Made by a program: the position numbers and the translations under genes. A stretch of DNA of 64,000 bases from contig JBKJPX010000015.1 in NCBI GenBank assembly GCA_046594215.1, positions 1 to 64,000 of the forward strand. Direction: 5' to 3'. This document shows, piece after piece, positions 25,102-34,154 of this stretch; positions within the stretch are counted from its first letter, which is position 1, and each line of letters starts with the position of its first letter. The notes below the pieces were generated by a model, which saw nothing but the letters and a program-made list of their open reading frames with translations, was not told the DNA's origin and ran no database searches. The stretch is from Panacagrimonas sp046594215 (lineage in GTDB: Bacteria > Pseudomonadota > Gammaproteobacteria > Nevskiales > Nevskiaceae).

Positions 25102-26586
25102 ATGACCTTCGACGAATACCGGCAGCGCGATGCTCTGGGGCTCGCGGCGCTCGTCGCGCACCGCGAAGTCAGCCCGGGCGAGCTGCTGGAGCTCGCCACC
25201 GCGCGCGCCGAGGCCGTGAATCCAGTGATCAACGCGATCGTCCGCCGCTTTGACGAACGAGCCCGCGCGCAGATTGCGGGCGGGTTGCACGGCCCCTTCG
25301 CCGGCGTGCCCTTCTTGCTCAAGGACCTGTCGGCGGACTACGGCGGCGAGCCCATCAGCAGCGGCTGCCGCTTCCTGGCCGACTACGTGCCGGCACACGA
25401 CTCCGAGCTCGTGCGCCGATACAAGGCCGCGGGCCTCGTAATCTTCGGCAAGACCAACACGCCGGAATTCGGCCTGACACCTTTCACCGAGCCGCGACTG
25501 TTCGGCGCGACGCGCAATCCCTGGAACACGGACCGCACCGCGGGCGGCTCGAGCGGTGGATCGGGCGCCGCGATCGCGGCCGGCATCGTGCCGATGGCCA
25601 ATGGGGGCGACGGCGGCGGCTCGATCCGCATCCCGGCGTCGTGCAATGGCCTCGTGGGCCTCAAGCCCTCGCGCGGCCTGATCCCCTTCGGCCCGAATCG
25701 CGGCGAGTCCTGGTGGGGCTTCGCCACCGAGCACGTGCTATCGCGCACCGTGCGCGACACGGCGGCGGCGCTGGACGCCACCGCGGGCGCCGACGCCGGC
25801 TGCCCGTACTTCCTGACCCCGGACGCAAGCTATCTCGCCGCGCTGCGCGCACCCGCGCCGACCCGCCTGCGCATCGCGTTCACCGACCGCGCGCTCGTGG
25901 GACGCTCGATGGACGCGGAATGCCGCGAAGGCTTGATGCGCACCGTGGCGCTGCTGCAGGGCCTGGGGCACGAGCTGATCGAGTCCGCGCCGGCGGTTTC
26001 TCGCGACGAGTTCCTTCCGGCCTTCGCCACGATGCTCGCGGGCGAGACCGCGTCGACACTCGCCTCCGCCTCGCGCGATCTCGATCGTCCGATCGACGCC
26101 GCGAAGTTCGAACCGGCAACGATGGCCCTGGCCCGGCTCGGCCGCGCCTGGAACGCCGAAGAGGTGGCGCTCGCACGCCAGTACTTCGGGCGGCTGACGC
26201 GCGCGATCGGCCGCTGGTTCGAGGACTACGACGTGCTGCTGATGCCCACGCTCGGTCGTCCGCCCTTCCCGACCGGTGTGCTGCAGGAATCCTTCGCGGA
26301 GAAGATCCAGCTCGCGGCGCTCAACCACCTGCCGATCGCCAGGCTGATCAAGTCGGGCAGTCTGCTCATGAAGTTTGCCGAGAAGACTTTCGACTGGATC
26401 CCGAACACACCCGTTTTCAATGCCACGGGGCAGCCTTCGATCTCGCTGCCGCTGCACTGGAGCGCCGACGGGCTACCGGTTGGGATGATGTTCACCGCGC
26501 CGATCGGGGAGGACGCGAGGCTGCTGCGACTGTCGGCGCAGATCGAGCAGGCGCAGCCGTGGTTCGAGCGGGTGCCGCCGATCTGA
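25102..26586 (+). CDS. Amidase (amidase signature family)
   Basis: A 494-aa amide hydrolase with a Ser-cisSer-Lys triad. The Lys is in PFLLKDLSADYGG (Lys74), and the glycine-rich signature AGGSSGGSGAAIAAG (about residues 147-161) carries the serines, followed by DGGGSIRIPASCNGLVGLKP. It is close to 6-aminohexanoate cyclic dimer hydrolase and other broad amidases; the substrate cannot be predicted. It converges on the acyl-CoA ligase gene. Confidence 0.92.
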   Translation: MTFDEYRQRDALGLAALVAHREVSPGELLELATARAEAVNPVINAIVRRFDERARAQIAGGLHGPFAGVPFLLKDLSADYGGEPISSGCRFLADYVPAHDSELVRRYKAAGLVIFGKTNTPEFGLTPFTEPRLFGATRNPWNTDRTAGGSSGGSGAAIAAGIVPMANGGDGGGSIRIPASCNGLVGLKPSRGLIPFGPNRGESWWGFATEHVLSRTVRDTAAALDATAGADAGCPYFLTPDASYLAALRAPAPTRLRIAFTDRALVGRSMDAECREGLMRTVALLQGLGHELIESAPAVSRDEFLPAFATMLAGETASTLASASRDLDRPIDAAKFEPATMALARLGRAWNAEEVALARQYFGRLTRAIGRWFEDYDVLLMPTLGRPPFPTGVLQESFAEKIQLAALNHLPIARLIKSGSLLMKFAEKTFDWIPNTPVFNATGQPSISLPLHWSADGLPVGMMFTAPIGEDARLLRLSAQIEQAQPWFERVPPI

Positions 26587-26592
26587 TGTCCG

Positions 26593-26618
26593 CGCAGCCC
26601 GGACGGGTCCGGGCTGCG
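26593..26618. terminator. Strong hairpin between convergent genes
   Basis: An 11-bp perfect stem CGCAGCCCGGA / TCCGGGCTGCG with a CGGG loop fills the 38-bp gap between the amidase and acyl-CoA ligase stops. It lacks a T-tract, so it is either a weak bidirectional terminator or a REP-like unit. Confidence 0.5.
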
Positions 26619-26624
26619 GAAGGC

Positions 26625-28196
26625 CTACTGAGCCGTGATTCCCGCCCGGCTGCCGCGCAGCACGAACTTCTGGATCTTGCCCGTCGCGGTCTTCGGCAGT
26701 TCCTTCACGAAGTGGAACGCGGTGGGCACCTTGAAGTGCGCGAGATTCTCGCGGCAGAAGACCTTGAGTTCTTCCGGCGTGGCCGACTTGCCCGCGTGTG
26801 CCACGATGAACGCGTTCGGCGACTCGCCCCACTTCTCGTGCGGCATGCCGACCACGGCGACCTCGAGCACGGCCGGGTGGCGCAGCAGCGCGCCCTCGAC
26901 CTCGATCGAGGAAATGTTCTCGCCGCCGGAGATGATCACGTCCTTGAAGCGGTCGCGGATCTCGATGTAGCCGTCGGGATAGACGATCGCGGCGTCGCCG
27001 GAATGGAACCAGCCGCCGGCGAAGGCCTTGGTCGTGGCTTCCGGGTCGTTGTAGTAGCCCTTCATCACCACATTGCCCCGCGCCACGATCTCGCCCAGCG
27101 TCGCGCCGTCGTGGGGCACGGGCTTCATCTCTTCGTCGACGACGTCAAGCTCGCCTGAGGTGATCAGCTCGACGCCCTGGCGCGACTTGATCTTCGCGCG
27201 CTCGCCGGCGCTCAGCTCCGCGTGCGCAGGCAGCGGCTCGCAGATCGAGATGAAGGGCGCGGTCTCGGTGAGGCCGTAGACCTGCGTGATGTCCCAGCCC
27301 AGCTCGCCTTCCATGCGCTCGATCGTGGCCGCTGCGGGCGGCGCACCCGCGGTGAAGACCTTCACGCCGCGGCGCACGCCCTTGCGCTTCTCCTCGGGAC
27401 CGTTGGCAATGGCGATGAGCACCGTCGGCGCGGCGCACAGGTGCGTCACCTTCTCCTTGTTGATCGCCTCGTAGATCAGCGAGGCCTCGACCTTCGGCAG
27501 GCAGACGTGTACGCCGCCCGCCGCCGTCACCGTCCAGGTGAAGGTCCAGCCGTTGGCGTGGAACATCGGCAGGGTCCACAGGTAGCGATCGGCCGGCGTC
27601 ATGTTCCAGTGCACCAGCACGCCGACCGAGTTCGACCAGGCGTTGCGATGCGTGATCATCACGCCCTTGGGACGCGACGTCGTGCCGCTGGTGTAGTTGA
27701 TCGTGAGCAGGTCGGTTTCGGTGCACTCCGGCTTCGCGAATTCCGGCTTGGCCGCGGCCAGCAGCGCCTCGTAGTCCAGCCAGCCTTCCTTCTTGCCGCC
27801 CAGGCCCACGAAGTGCTCGACCGTGGGCATCTGCTTGCGCACGCTGTCCACAAGGTCGAAGTAGTCCGGGTGCACGCACAGCACCTTCGATCCGCTGTGG
27901 GCAGAGAGATAGACGAAGTCGTCCGCGGTCAGGCGGTAGTTCATCGGCACCAGCACGGCGCCGATCTGCGGCACCGAATAGAACTGCTCGAGGTGCTCGT
28001 GGGTATTGGGCGCGATGGTCCCGACCCGGTCGCCCGGCTTGACGCCGAGCTTCACCAGCGCGGCCGACCAGCGATCGCATCGCTCGCCGAACTGCGCGTA
28101 GTTCAGGCGGAGCGCGCCGTCGACCACGGCCTCGCGCAGTGGGTGCAGCTTGCGCGCGCGGCGAAAAAAGTCCAGGGGGCTCAGGATCGTTTCCAT
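26625..28196 (-). CDS. Acyl-CoA synthetase (AMP-forming fatty acid-CoA ligase)
   Basis: A 523-aa ANL superfamily enzyme activating a carboxylic acid with ATP to an acyl-AMP and then acyl-CoA. Motifs are A3 YTSGTTSRPKG, A5 YGLTETAP, A7 GWFHSGDAAIVYPDG, A8 DRFKDVIISGGENISS and A10 PKTATGKIQK with the catalytic Lys. It resembles medium- and long-chain ligases of the AlkK/FadD3 type. It lies just downstream of a paralogous ligase fused to a DNA-binding domain. Serving acids derived from alcohol oxidation is inference. Confidence 0.93.
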   Translation of the reverse strand: METILSPLDFFRRARKLHPLREAVVDGALRLNYAQFGERCDRWSAALVKLGVKPGDRVGTIAPNTHEHLEQFYSVPQIGAVLVPMNYRLTADDFVYLSAHSGSKVLCVHPDYFDLVDSVRKQMPTVEHFVGLGGKKEGWLDYEALLAAAKPEFAKPECTETDLLTINYTSGTTSRPKGVMITHRNAWSNSVGVLVHWNMTPADRYLWTLPMFHANGWTFTWTVTAAGGVHVCLPKVEASLIYEAINKEKVTHLCAAPTVLIAIANGPEEKRKGVRRGVKVFTAGAPPAAATIERMEGELGWDITQVYGLTETAPFISICEPLPAHAELSAGERAKIKSRQGVELITSGELDVVDEEMKPVPHDGATLGEIVARGNVVMKGYYNDPEATTKAFAGGWFHSGDAAIVYPDGYIEIRDRFKDVIISGGENISSIEVEGALLRHPAVLEVAVVGMPHEKWGESPNAFIVAHAGKSATPEELKVFCRENLAHFKVPTAFHFVKELPKTATGKIQKFVLRGSRAGITAQ

Positions 28197-28310
28197 CTTG
28201 CGGTCTCCTCCGCCATATCTCGTGTTTTCTGCTTGCTACAGCCAATCGGGCCAGCCTAGACACGCAAGGCGGCCTAATCAACTACTCAGACGGGGAGTCG
28301 GGTTTCGCTT

Positions 28311-30122
28311 TCAGGCACCGGCGCGCAGCACTTGCTTGCGCACCTTGCCCGTAGCGGTTCGTGGCAGGGCGCTGACCCAGGTGAAGGCGCTCGGCACCTT
28401 GAACGGCGCGAGCTGGTCGCGCGCGAAGAAACGCATCTCGTCCTCGCCGGGCTGCACGCCCTCCTCCTGCGGCACCAGGAATGCGTGCGGCGACTCGCCT
28501 AGCTGTTTGTGGGGCACGCCCACCACCGTGACCTCGCGCACCGCGGGGTGGCGCGACAGGATCTCCTCGACCTCGATCGACGAGATCAACTCGTCGCCGC
28601 AAATGATGATGTCCTTGAAGCGGTCGCGGATCTCGATGGTGCCGTCGGGGTGCATCACCGCCGCGTCCCCGGTGTGGAACCAGCCGCCGGCGAAGGCGCG
28701 CGCGCTGGCCTCTGGCTCGCGGAAATAGCCCTTCATCACGGTGCCGCCCCGCACCACGATCTCTCCCAGCGTCGCACCGTCCCAGGGCACTTCCTGGCCT
28801 TCCTCGTCGACCACGCGGAGCTCGCCGGAGGTGATCAGCTCGGTCCCCTGACGAAGCTTCACGTGCGCCCTTTGCGCGAGCGGCAGGTCCACGTCGGCCG
28901 GCGACAGCTCGCGCACCGCGATGAAAGGCGAAGTCTCGGTGAGGCCGTAGGCGTGCGTGACTTCCCATCCGAGACGGTGCTCGATGCGCTCGATGGTGGC
29001 GGCGTTGGGCGATGCGCCCGCGGTCAGCACGCGCACGTTCTTCGGCAGCTGCCGGCGGCGTGCCTCGGGCACGTTGGCCATCGCAATCAGCGCCGTCTTG
29101 CCGGCGCACATCATCGTGACGTGCTCGCGCCGCGTGAGGTCGCACAGCCCGGCCGTGCTGTTGTCGCGCGTACAGATGTGGGTGGCGCTAGCAGCGGTCA
29201 CGGTCCAGACGAAGCCCCAGCCGTTGGCGTGGAACAGCGCCATGAGCCAGAGATAGCGGTCCTCGGGCGTCATCGGCCAGTGCAGCAGGCTGCCGACGGT
29301 GTTCAGCCAGATGTTGCGGTGCGTGATCATCGCTCCGCGCGGCGCCACGGTGGTCCCGCTCGTGTAATTGATGGAGATCAGGTCGTGTTCGCCGATCTCG
29401 ACGGGCGGCACCACGCCGTTGCTCTGGGACAGCAGGGCCTCGTAGTCCAGCCAGCCCGTCGGCGCAGCGCTGTCAAACGCGACGAAATGCGCCACTTCGA
29501 CCAGCTGGGCACGCACGCTCTCGATGAGGTCGACGTATTCGCGGCTGGCGCAGACGATCTTCGCACCGCAATGACGGATCAGGGCGGCGAAGTCGTCCAC
29601 CGTCAGACCCGCGTGGATGGGCACCACGACCGCGCCGACCTGCGGCACGGCGTAGAACTGCTCGATATGCGCGTGTGTGTTGGGCGCCACCGTGGCCACG
29701 CGATCGCCCTGAGCCAGGCCCAGGGCCAGCCACGCGGCGGAGGCGCGATCGCAGCGATCGAACAGCTGCTCGTAGGTGAACCGCCGGTCTCCATCCACCA
29801 CGGCCTCGCGTTGGGCATGCAGGCGCCGCGTGCGGCGCGCAAAGGCCAGCGGCGACTGCGCGATCTCGATGCGTGCCCGCGCCTCTTCCACCTGCGGTGT
29901 CGGCACGAGTGCTGTTTCGGGCCGATATTCGCCGGAAAGCGCCACGGCATGCGTGCGACCGACCGCGCCGAGCTTCCCGTAGATGTTCTTGAGGTGGTAC
30001 TTCACGGTCTGCTCGGAGATCGTGATGGCGCGCGCGATCTGCTTGTTCGACAGGCCCGAGCGCAGCAGCTCCAGGACGCTCGATTCGCGCGGTGTCAGGG
30101 GTTCGTTGGAGGTCTGCGCCAT
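28311..30122 (-). CDS. LuxR-type HTH domain fused to an acyl-CoA synthetase
   Basis: A 603-aa single frame. Residues about 9-65 are a LuxR/GerE DNA-binding domain (LTPRESSVLELL, SNKQIARAITISEQTVKYHL, KNIYGKLG), which lies at the N terminus and not at the usual C terminus. A linker leads to a full AMP-forming ligase from about residue 85: YTSGTTVAPRG, AYGLTETSP, GWFHTGDAAVMHPDG, DRFKDIIICGDELISS and PRTATGKVRK. Two motif positions differ from its neighbour: the A3 Lys is Arg and GGE of A8 is CGDE. A TTG at 30140 is an alternative start. It could be a regulator that reads acyl-AMP or acyl-CoA state, or an enzyme with acquired DNA binding. The frame is continuous across the junction. Confidence 0.88.
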   Translation of the reverse strand: MAQTSNEPLTPRESSVLELLRSGLSNKQIARAITISEQTVKYHLKNIYGKLGAVGRTHAVALSGEYRPETALVPTPQVEEARARIEIAQSPLAFARRTRRLHAQREAVVDGDRRFTYEQLFDRCDRASAAWLALGLAQGDRVATVAPNTHAHIEQFYAVPQVGAVVVPIHAGLTVDDFAALIRHCGAKIVCASREYVDLIESVRAQLVEVAHFVAFDSAAPTGWLDYEALLSQSNGVVPPVEIGEHDLISINYTSGTTVAPRGAMITHRNIWLNTVGSLLHWPMTPEDRYLWLMALFHANGWGFVWTVTAASATHICTRDNSTAGLCDLTRREHVTMMCAGKTALIAMANVPEARRRQLPKNVRVLTAGASPNAATIERIEHRLGWEVTHAYGLTETSPFIAVRELSPADVDLPLAQRAHVKLRQGTELITSGELRVVDEEGQEVPWDGATLGEIVVRGGTVMKGYFREPEASARAFAGGWFHTGDAAVMHPDGTIEIRDRFKDIIICGDELISSIEVEEILSRHPAVREVTVVGVPHKQLGESPHAFLVPQEEGVQPGEDEMRFFARDQLAPFKVPSAFTWVSALPRTATGKVRKQVLRAGA

Positions 30123-30203
30123 GTGGACGTCAGCATGCAACAGGGCCGGCCAAAGGACGAGCCGTCCCGCCTCGTCCCTCCTTGCACCACGAGTGGGCGC
30201 CGC

Positions 30204-31127
<924 letters not shown>

Positions 31128-31571
31128 TGAGAACAATAACGCTCTATGTAGATGCTTTTGCGCAAAACCTCGACAGTCGCTGCAACGCTACTGGTAACCG
31201 TCGCGGCGCGCCACCCATCCGTCGTCACGCGGATATTGAGTCAACCCGCCGAGACGCAAGGTGGGGACCAACATCGGAGCGACAATCTTGCACATAGCCG
31301 CCGGCCGTCGCGTCGATGCTGGCGGACCGCGGAGGAGGCGGGGGCACGGAGGTTCCGTTCTCGGATTCGCCTGCGCTTGGGCTGACCGACGTTCCGTTGG
31401 CCAACGCGGACGCGGCCTTCGTCACGTTCATGGCCATCGACTGCTGGACAGAACGGTGGACATCCTGACCGATCAAGCGACCGCGGCCGGTTTCACGGCG
31501 GTTCCAGCGCCTTAACGTCGGAACGCGGAGCCTTCGTCGGCGCCGGCTGCGCAGGCAGCCAGCGCATCACG
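31128..31571. other. Intergenic region without a supported gene
   Basis: About 440 bases between the CbpA-like gene and the hsp20 terminator. Short open frames exist on both strands, but none has a convincing start, ribosome site or family motif. It should hold the cbpA promoter; AT-rich sequence lies at 31128-31160 but I cannot place -35 and -10 boxes with confidence. Confidence 0.4.
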
Positions 31572-31607
31572 AAAAAGAAAATGGCGGGGCGCTCTCCGCG
31601 CCCCGCC
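31572..31607 (-). terminator. Intrinsic terminator of hsp20
   Basis: On the minus strand, a 10-bp GC stem (GGCGGGGCGC / GCGCCCCGCC, 31583-31592 with 31598-31607) is followed by TTTTCTTTTT (31572-31581). It lies 43 bases after the hsp20 stop. Confidence 0.85.
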
Positions 31608-31650
31608 AGACTGGCCTGCCTCTCAGCGCGCCATGCAGCGACAGCGAGCC

Positions 31651-32079
31651 TCAATGCGTCACAGAGATGCGACGCGGCTGCACCTGCGGGCGCTTCGGGA
31701 TCACCACTTCAAGCACGCCATGCTTCCCGCTCGCGCTCACGGAATCCGCATCGACGGTATCCGGCAGGGTGAAACGACGCTGGAACCGTCCATTGGCGCG
31801 CTCGACGCGGCGCTGCTCGGGCGCGACGGTCTTGTCGACAATCTGCTCGCGCGAACCCGACAGGGTGAGCACACCCTTGTCGAGTGTGACCTCGACGCTC
31901 GCCGGGTCGATGCCCGGGACGTCGGCACGCAGCACGAAGCGGTCGGTGTACTCCTCGATGTCCACGGCCGGCGACCACTCCGTGGGGCTGGTTTCGCCGC
32001 CGGTGCGATCGAACGCGCGGCCGGCTTCACGAAGCCATTCGCGGTGCAACGCCCACGGCTGCTGGTAACGAACGTACAT
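31651..32079 (-). CDS. Hsp20/IbpA-type small heat shock protein
   Basis: A holdase chaperone of 142 aa. The alpha-crystallin domain runs from about 40 to 135 with the conserved FVLRADVPGIDPASVEV, GVLTLSGSRE and KHGVLEVVIPK; the C-terminal anchoring motif is weak. The start at 32079 follows GGAGACACC; the frame extends 14 codons upstream without support. It has a sigma32-like promoter and its own terminator, so it is a single-gene unit. Confidence 0.93.
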   Translation of the reverse strand: MYVRYQQPWALHREWLREAGRAFDRTGGETSPTEWSPAVDIEEYTDRFVLRADVPGIDPASVEVTLDKGVLTLSGSREQIVDKTVAPEQRRVERANGRFQRRFTLPDTVDADSVSASGKHGVLEVVIPKRPQVQPRRISVTH

Positions 32080-32129
32080 TGGTGTCTCCTGGTTTTCGAG
32101 TTGAGCGGCACGTCGCCGCATGACTGAAA

Positions 32130-32157
32130 AACTAGGGCCCAGCTCAAGTCTTTCAAG
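32130..32157 (-). promoter_or_regulatory. Sigma32-type heat shock promoter of hsp20
   Basis: On the minus strand, CTTGAAA (32157-32151) matches the sigma32 -35 consensus exactly. After 13 bases comes CCCTAGTT (32137-32130), close to the -10 CCCCATNT. It lies about 50 bases upstream of the hsp20 ATG. Confidence 0.65.
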
Positions 32158-32176
32158 AGATCGCGTCGACGATTTT

Positions 32177-32734
32177 TCAGCTTCTCGCAGGCAGCTTGAG
32201 GAAGTGCTCGCGGTAGTACTGGAGCTCGGCGACCGAGTCGCGGATGTCGTCGAGCGCCAGGTGCGTCGAGCTTTTGGTCAAAGCCTTCGCGACGTCGGGC
32301 ATCCAGCGGCGGCACAGCTCCTTGAGCGTGGACACGTCGAGGTTTCGGTAGTGGAAGAAGCGCTCGAGTCCCGGCATCCAGCGCGCCAGAAAGCGACGGT
32401 CCTGGCAGATCGAGTTGCCGCACATCGGCGACTTGCCCGCCGGCACCCACTTCGACAGGAACTCGATCGTGCGCGCCTGCGCTTCGTCCTCACCCACGCG
32501 GCTGTCGCGCACGCGTTGCGTGAGCCCCGACCCACCGTGCTGTCGCGTGTTCCACTCGTCCATCGCGGCGAGTTCCGCGTCCGACTGATGGATCGCGATC
32601 ATCGGCCCTTCCGCGAGCAGGTTCAGATGCGAATCCGTGACCAGGGTCGCGATCTCGATCACGCGGTGCTGCTCGGGCACGAGGCCGGTCATCTCCAGGT
32701 CGATCCAGATGAGATTGTCTTCGTGCACGGCCAT
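32177..32734 (-). CDS. orn: Oligoribonuclease
   Basis: A DEDDh 3'-5' exoribonuclease, 185 aa, degrading 2-5 nt RNAs and pGpG from c-di-GMP turnover. Motifs are WIDLEMTGL, the HQSD block and the C-terminal HLALDDIRDSVAELQYY with the catalytic His and Asp. The ATG at 32734 gives the family N terminus MAVHEDNLIWIDLEM. It diverges from the gamma-synthase gene, 112 bp away. Its pGpG role fits the c-di-GMP genes in the window. Confidence 0.97.
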   Translation of the reverse strand: MAVHEDNLIWIDLEMTGLVPEQHRVIEIATLVTDSHLNLLAEGPMIAIHQSDAELAAMDEWNTRQHGGSGLTQRVRDSRVGEDEAQARTIEFLSKWVPAGKSPMCGNSICQDRRFLARWMPGLERFFHYRNLDVSTLKELCRRWMPDVAKALTKSSTHLALDDIRDSVAELQYYREHFLKLPARS

Positions 32735-32846
32735 GGCGGACTCGATTCGGGGTGGGGCGAGACGCATCCTAAACACGTGGTCGCGCGGAACGAAGCGGCT
32801 AAGCTCTCGGCGAAGGGGCCGGGGCCCTCGACACGCCGGCACGCGA

Positions 32847-34019
32847 ATGAAGACGACCAAGCCCAAACCGAACTTCTCGACGCTGTGCATCCACGCCGGC
32901 CAGTCGCCCGATCCCGCGACCGGCGCCGTGATGCCGCCGATCTCACAGGCCTCCACCTACGTGCAGGACTCGCCGGGCGTGAACAAGGGCTTCGAGTATT
33001 CGCGCTCGCACAATCCCACGCGCTTCGCCTGGGAACGCTGCGTGGCGGCGCTGGAATCGGGCACGCGCGCCTGGGCCTTCGCCTCGGGCATGGCGGCCTC
33101 GGCGACGGTGCTCGAACTGCTCGACGCCGGCAGCCACGTGATCGCCAGCGAAGATATCTATGGCGGCAGCTATCGCCTGTTCGCCAAGGTACGTGAGCGT
33201 TCCGCCGGACATTCCTTCAGCTACGTCGACCTGCGCGACCCGCAGAACCTCGTGCGGGCGATCCGGCCGAACACGAGGCTCGTCTGGGTGGAGACGCCGA
33301 CCAATCCGATGCTGCGACTGGCCGATCTCTCGGCGATAGCGGCGCTGGCGCACGCGCATGGACTGCTGTGCGTAGCGGACAACACCTTCGCGAGTCCCTG
33401 CCTGCAGCGGCCCCTCGAGCACGGCTTCGACCTCGTGATGCACTCGGCGACCAAGTACCTCAACGGGCACTCGGACATGGTCGGCGGCGTCGTCGTGGCC
33501 GGCGACAACAAGGATGTGGCCGATCGCGTGCGCTTCCTGCAGAACGCGGTAGGCAGCGTGGCGGGGCCCTTCGATGCGTACCTGGCGCTGCGCGGCGTGA
33601 AGACCCTGGCGCTGCGCATGCAGCGCCACTGCGAGAGCGCGCTCGAACTCGCGGGCTGGCTCGAGCGGCACCCCCGGGTCGAGCGTGTGCACTACCCGGG
33701 CCTGGCCTCGCACCCGCAGTACGCGCTCGCGATCGCGCAGATGCCCAGGGGCTTCGGCGGCATGATCACGATCGAATTGAAGACCGACCTCGCCGGCAGC
33801 CGCCGCTTCCTCGAAGCGACCGAGCTGTTCTCGCTGGCTGAGTCCCTCGGCGGTGTGGAGAGCCTGATCGAGCACCCGGCGATCATGACCCACGCCAGTA
33901 TTCCGGCCGCCGAGCGGGCCAAGGTCGGGATCACGGACAGCCTGTGCCGGCTGTCGGTGGGTATCGAGGACGTGGACGACCTGCGTGCCGACCTCGAACA
34001 CGCGTTGGCGCAGATCTGA
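32847..34019 (+). CDS. Cystathionine gamma-synthase / trans-sulfuration PLP enzyme
   Basis: A 390-aa PLP enzyme of the Cys/Met metabolism family. Key segments are HAGQSPDPATGAVMPPIS, YSRSHNPTR, the cofactor Asp in VADNTFASP, the PLP Lys in HSATKYLNGHSD and SLGGVESLIEHPAIMTH at the C terminus. Synthase, beta-lyase and gamma-lyase activities are hard to tell apart by motif; the SLGGVES segment with Glu fits the gamma-synthase/gamma-lyase group. The ATG at 32847 begins the family sequence. Confidence 0.93.
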   Translation: MKTTKPKPNFSTLCIHAGQSPDPATGAVMPPISQASTYVQDSPGVNKGFEYSRSHNPTRFAWERCVAALESGTRAWAFASGMAASATVLELLDAGSHVIASEDIYGGSYRLFAKVRERSAGHSFSYVDLRDPQNLVRAIRPNTRLVWVETPTNPMLRLADLSAIAALAHAHGLLCVADNTFASPCLQRPLEHGFDLVMHSATKYLNGHSDMVGGVVVAGDNKDVADRVRFLQNAVGSVAGPFDAYLALRGVKTLALRMQRHCESALELAGWLERHPRVERVHYPGLASHPQYALAIAQMPRGFGGMITIELKTDLAGSRRFLEATELFSLAESLGGVESLIEHPAIMTHASIPAAERAKVGITDSLCRLSVGIEDVDDLRADLEHALAQI

Positions 34020-34154
34020 GTTGACCCCTTTTCGACGCGCCATCCGTTGACAAGGAGAACTCGGTCTGGGACCGGGCTAGGCTAACGGCAGGGTCACGTT
34101 GCACCCGGCCGCGCCCGTTCGACCCGCTGCCCAATTCTTCGAATCGATCCAGGG

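Noticed and set aside
31225..31476. An 83-residue minus-strand frame starting at TTG with a QQSMAMNV segment reminiscent of RebB
   Set aside because: The frame continues upstream as Arg-rich nonsense, there is no ribosome site and the similarity is too short.
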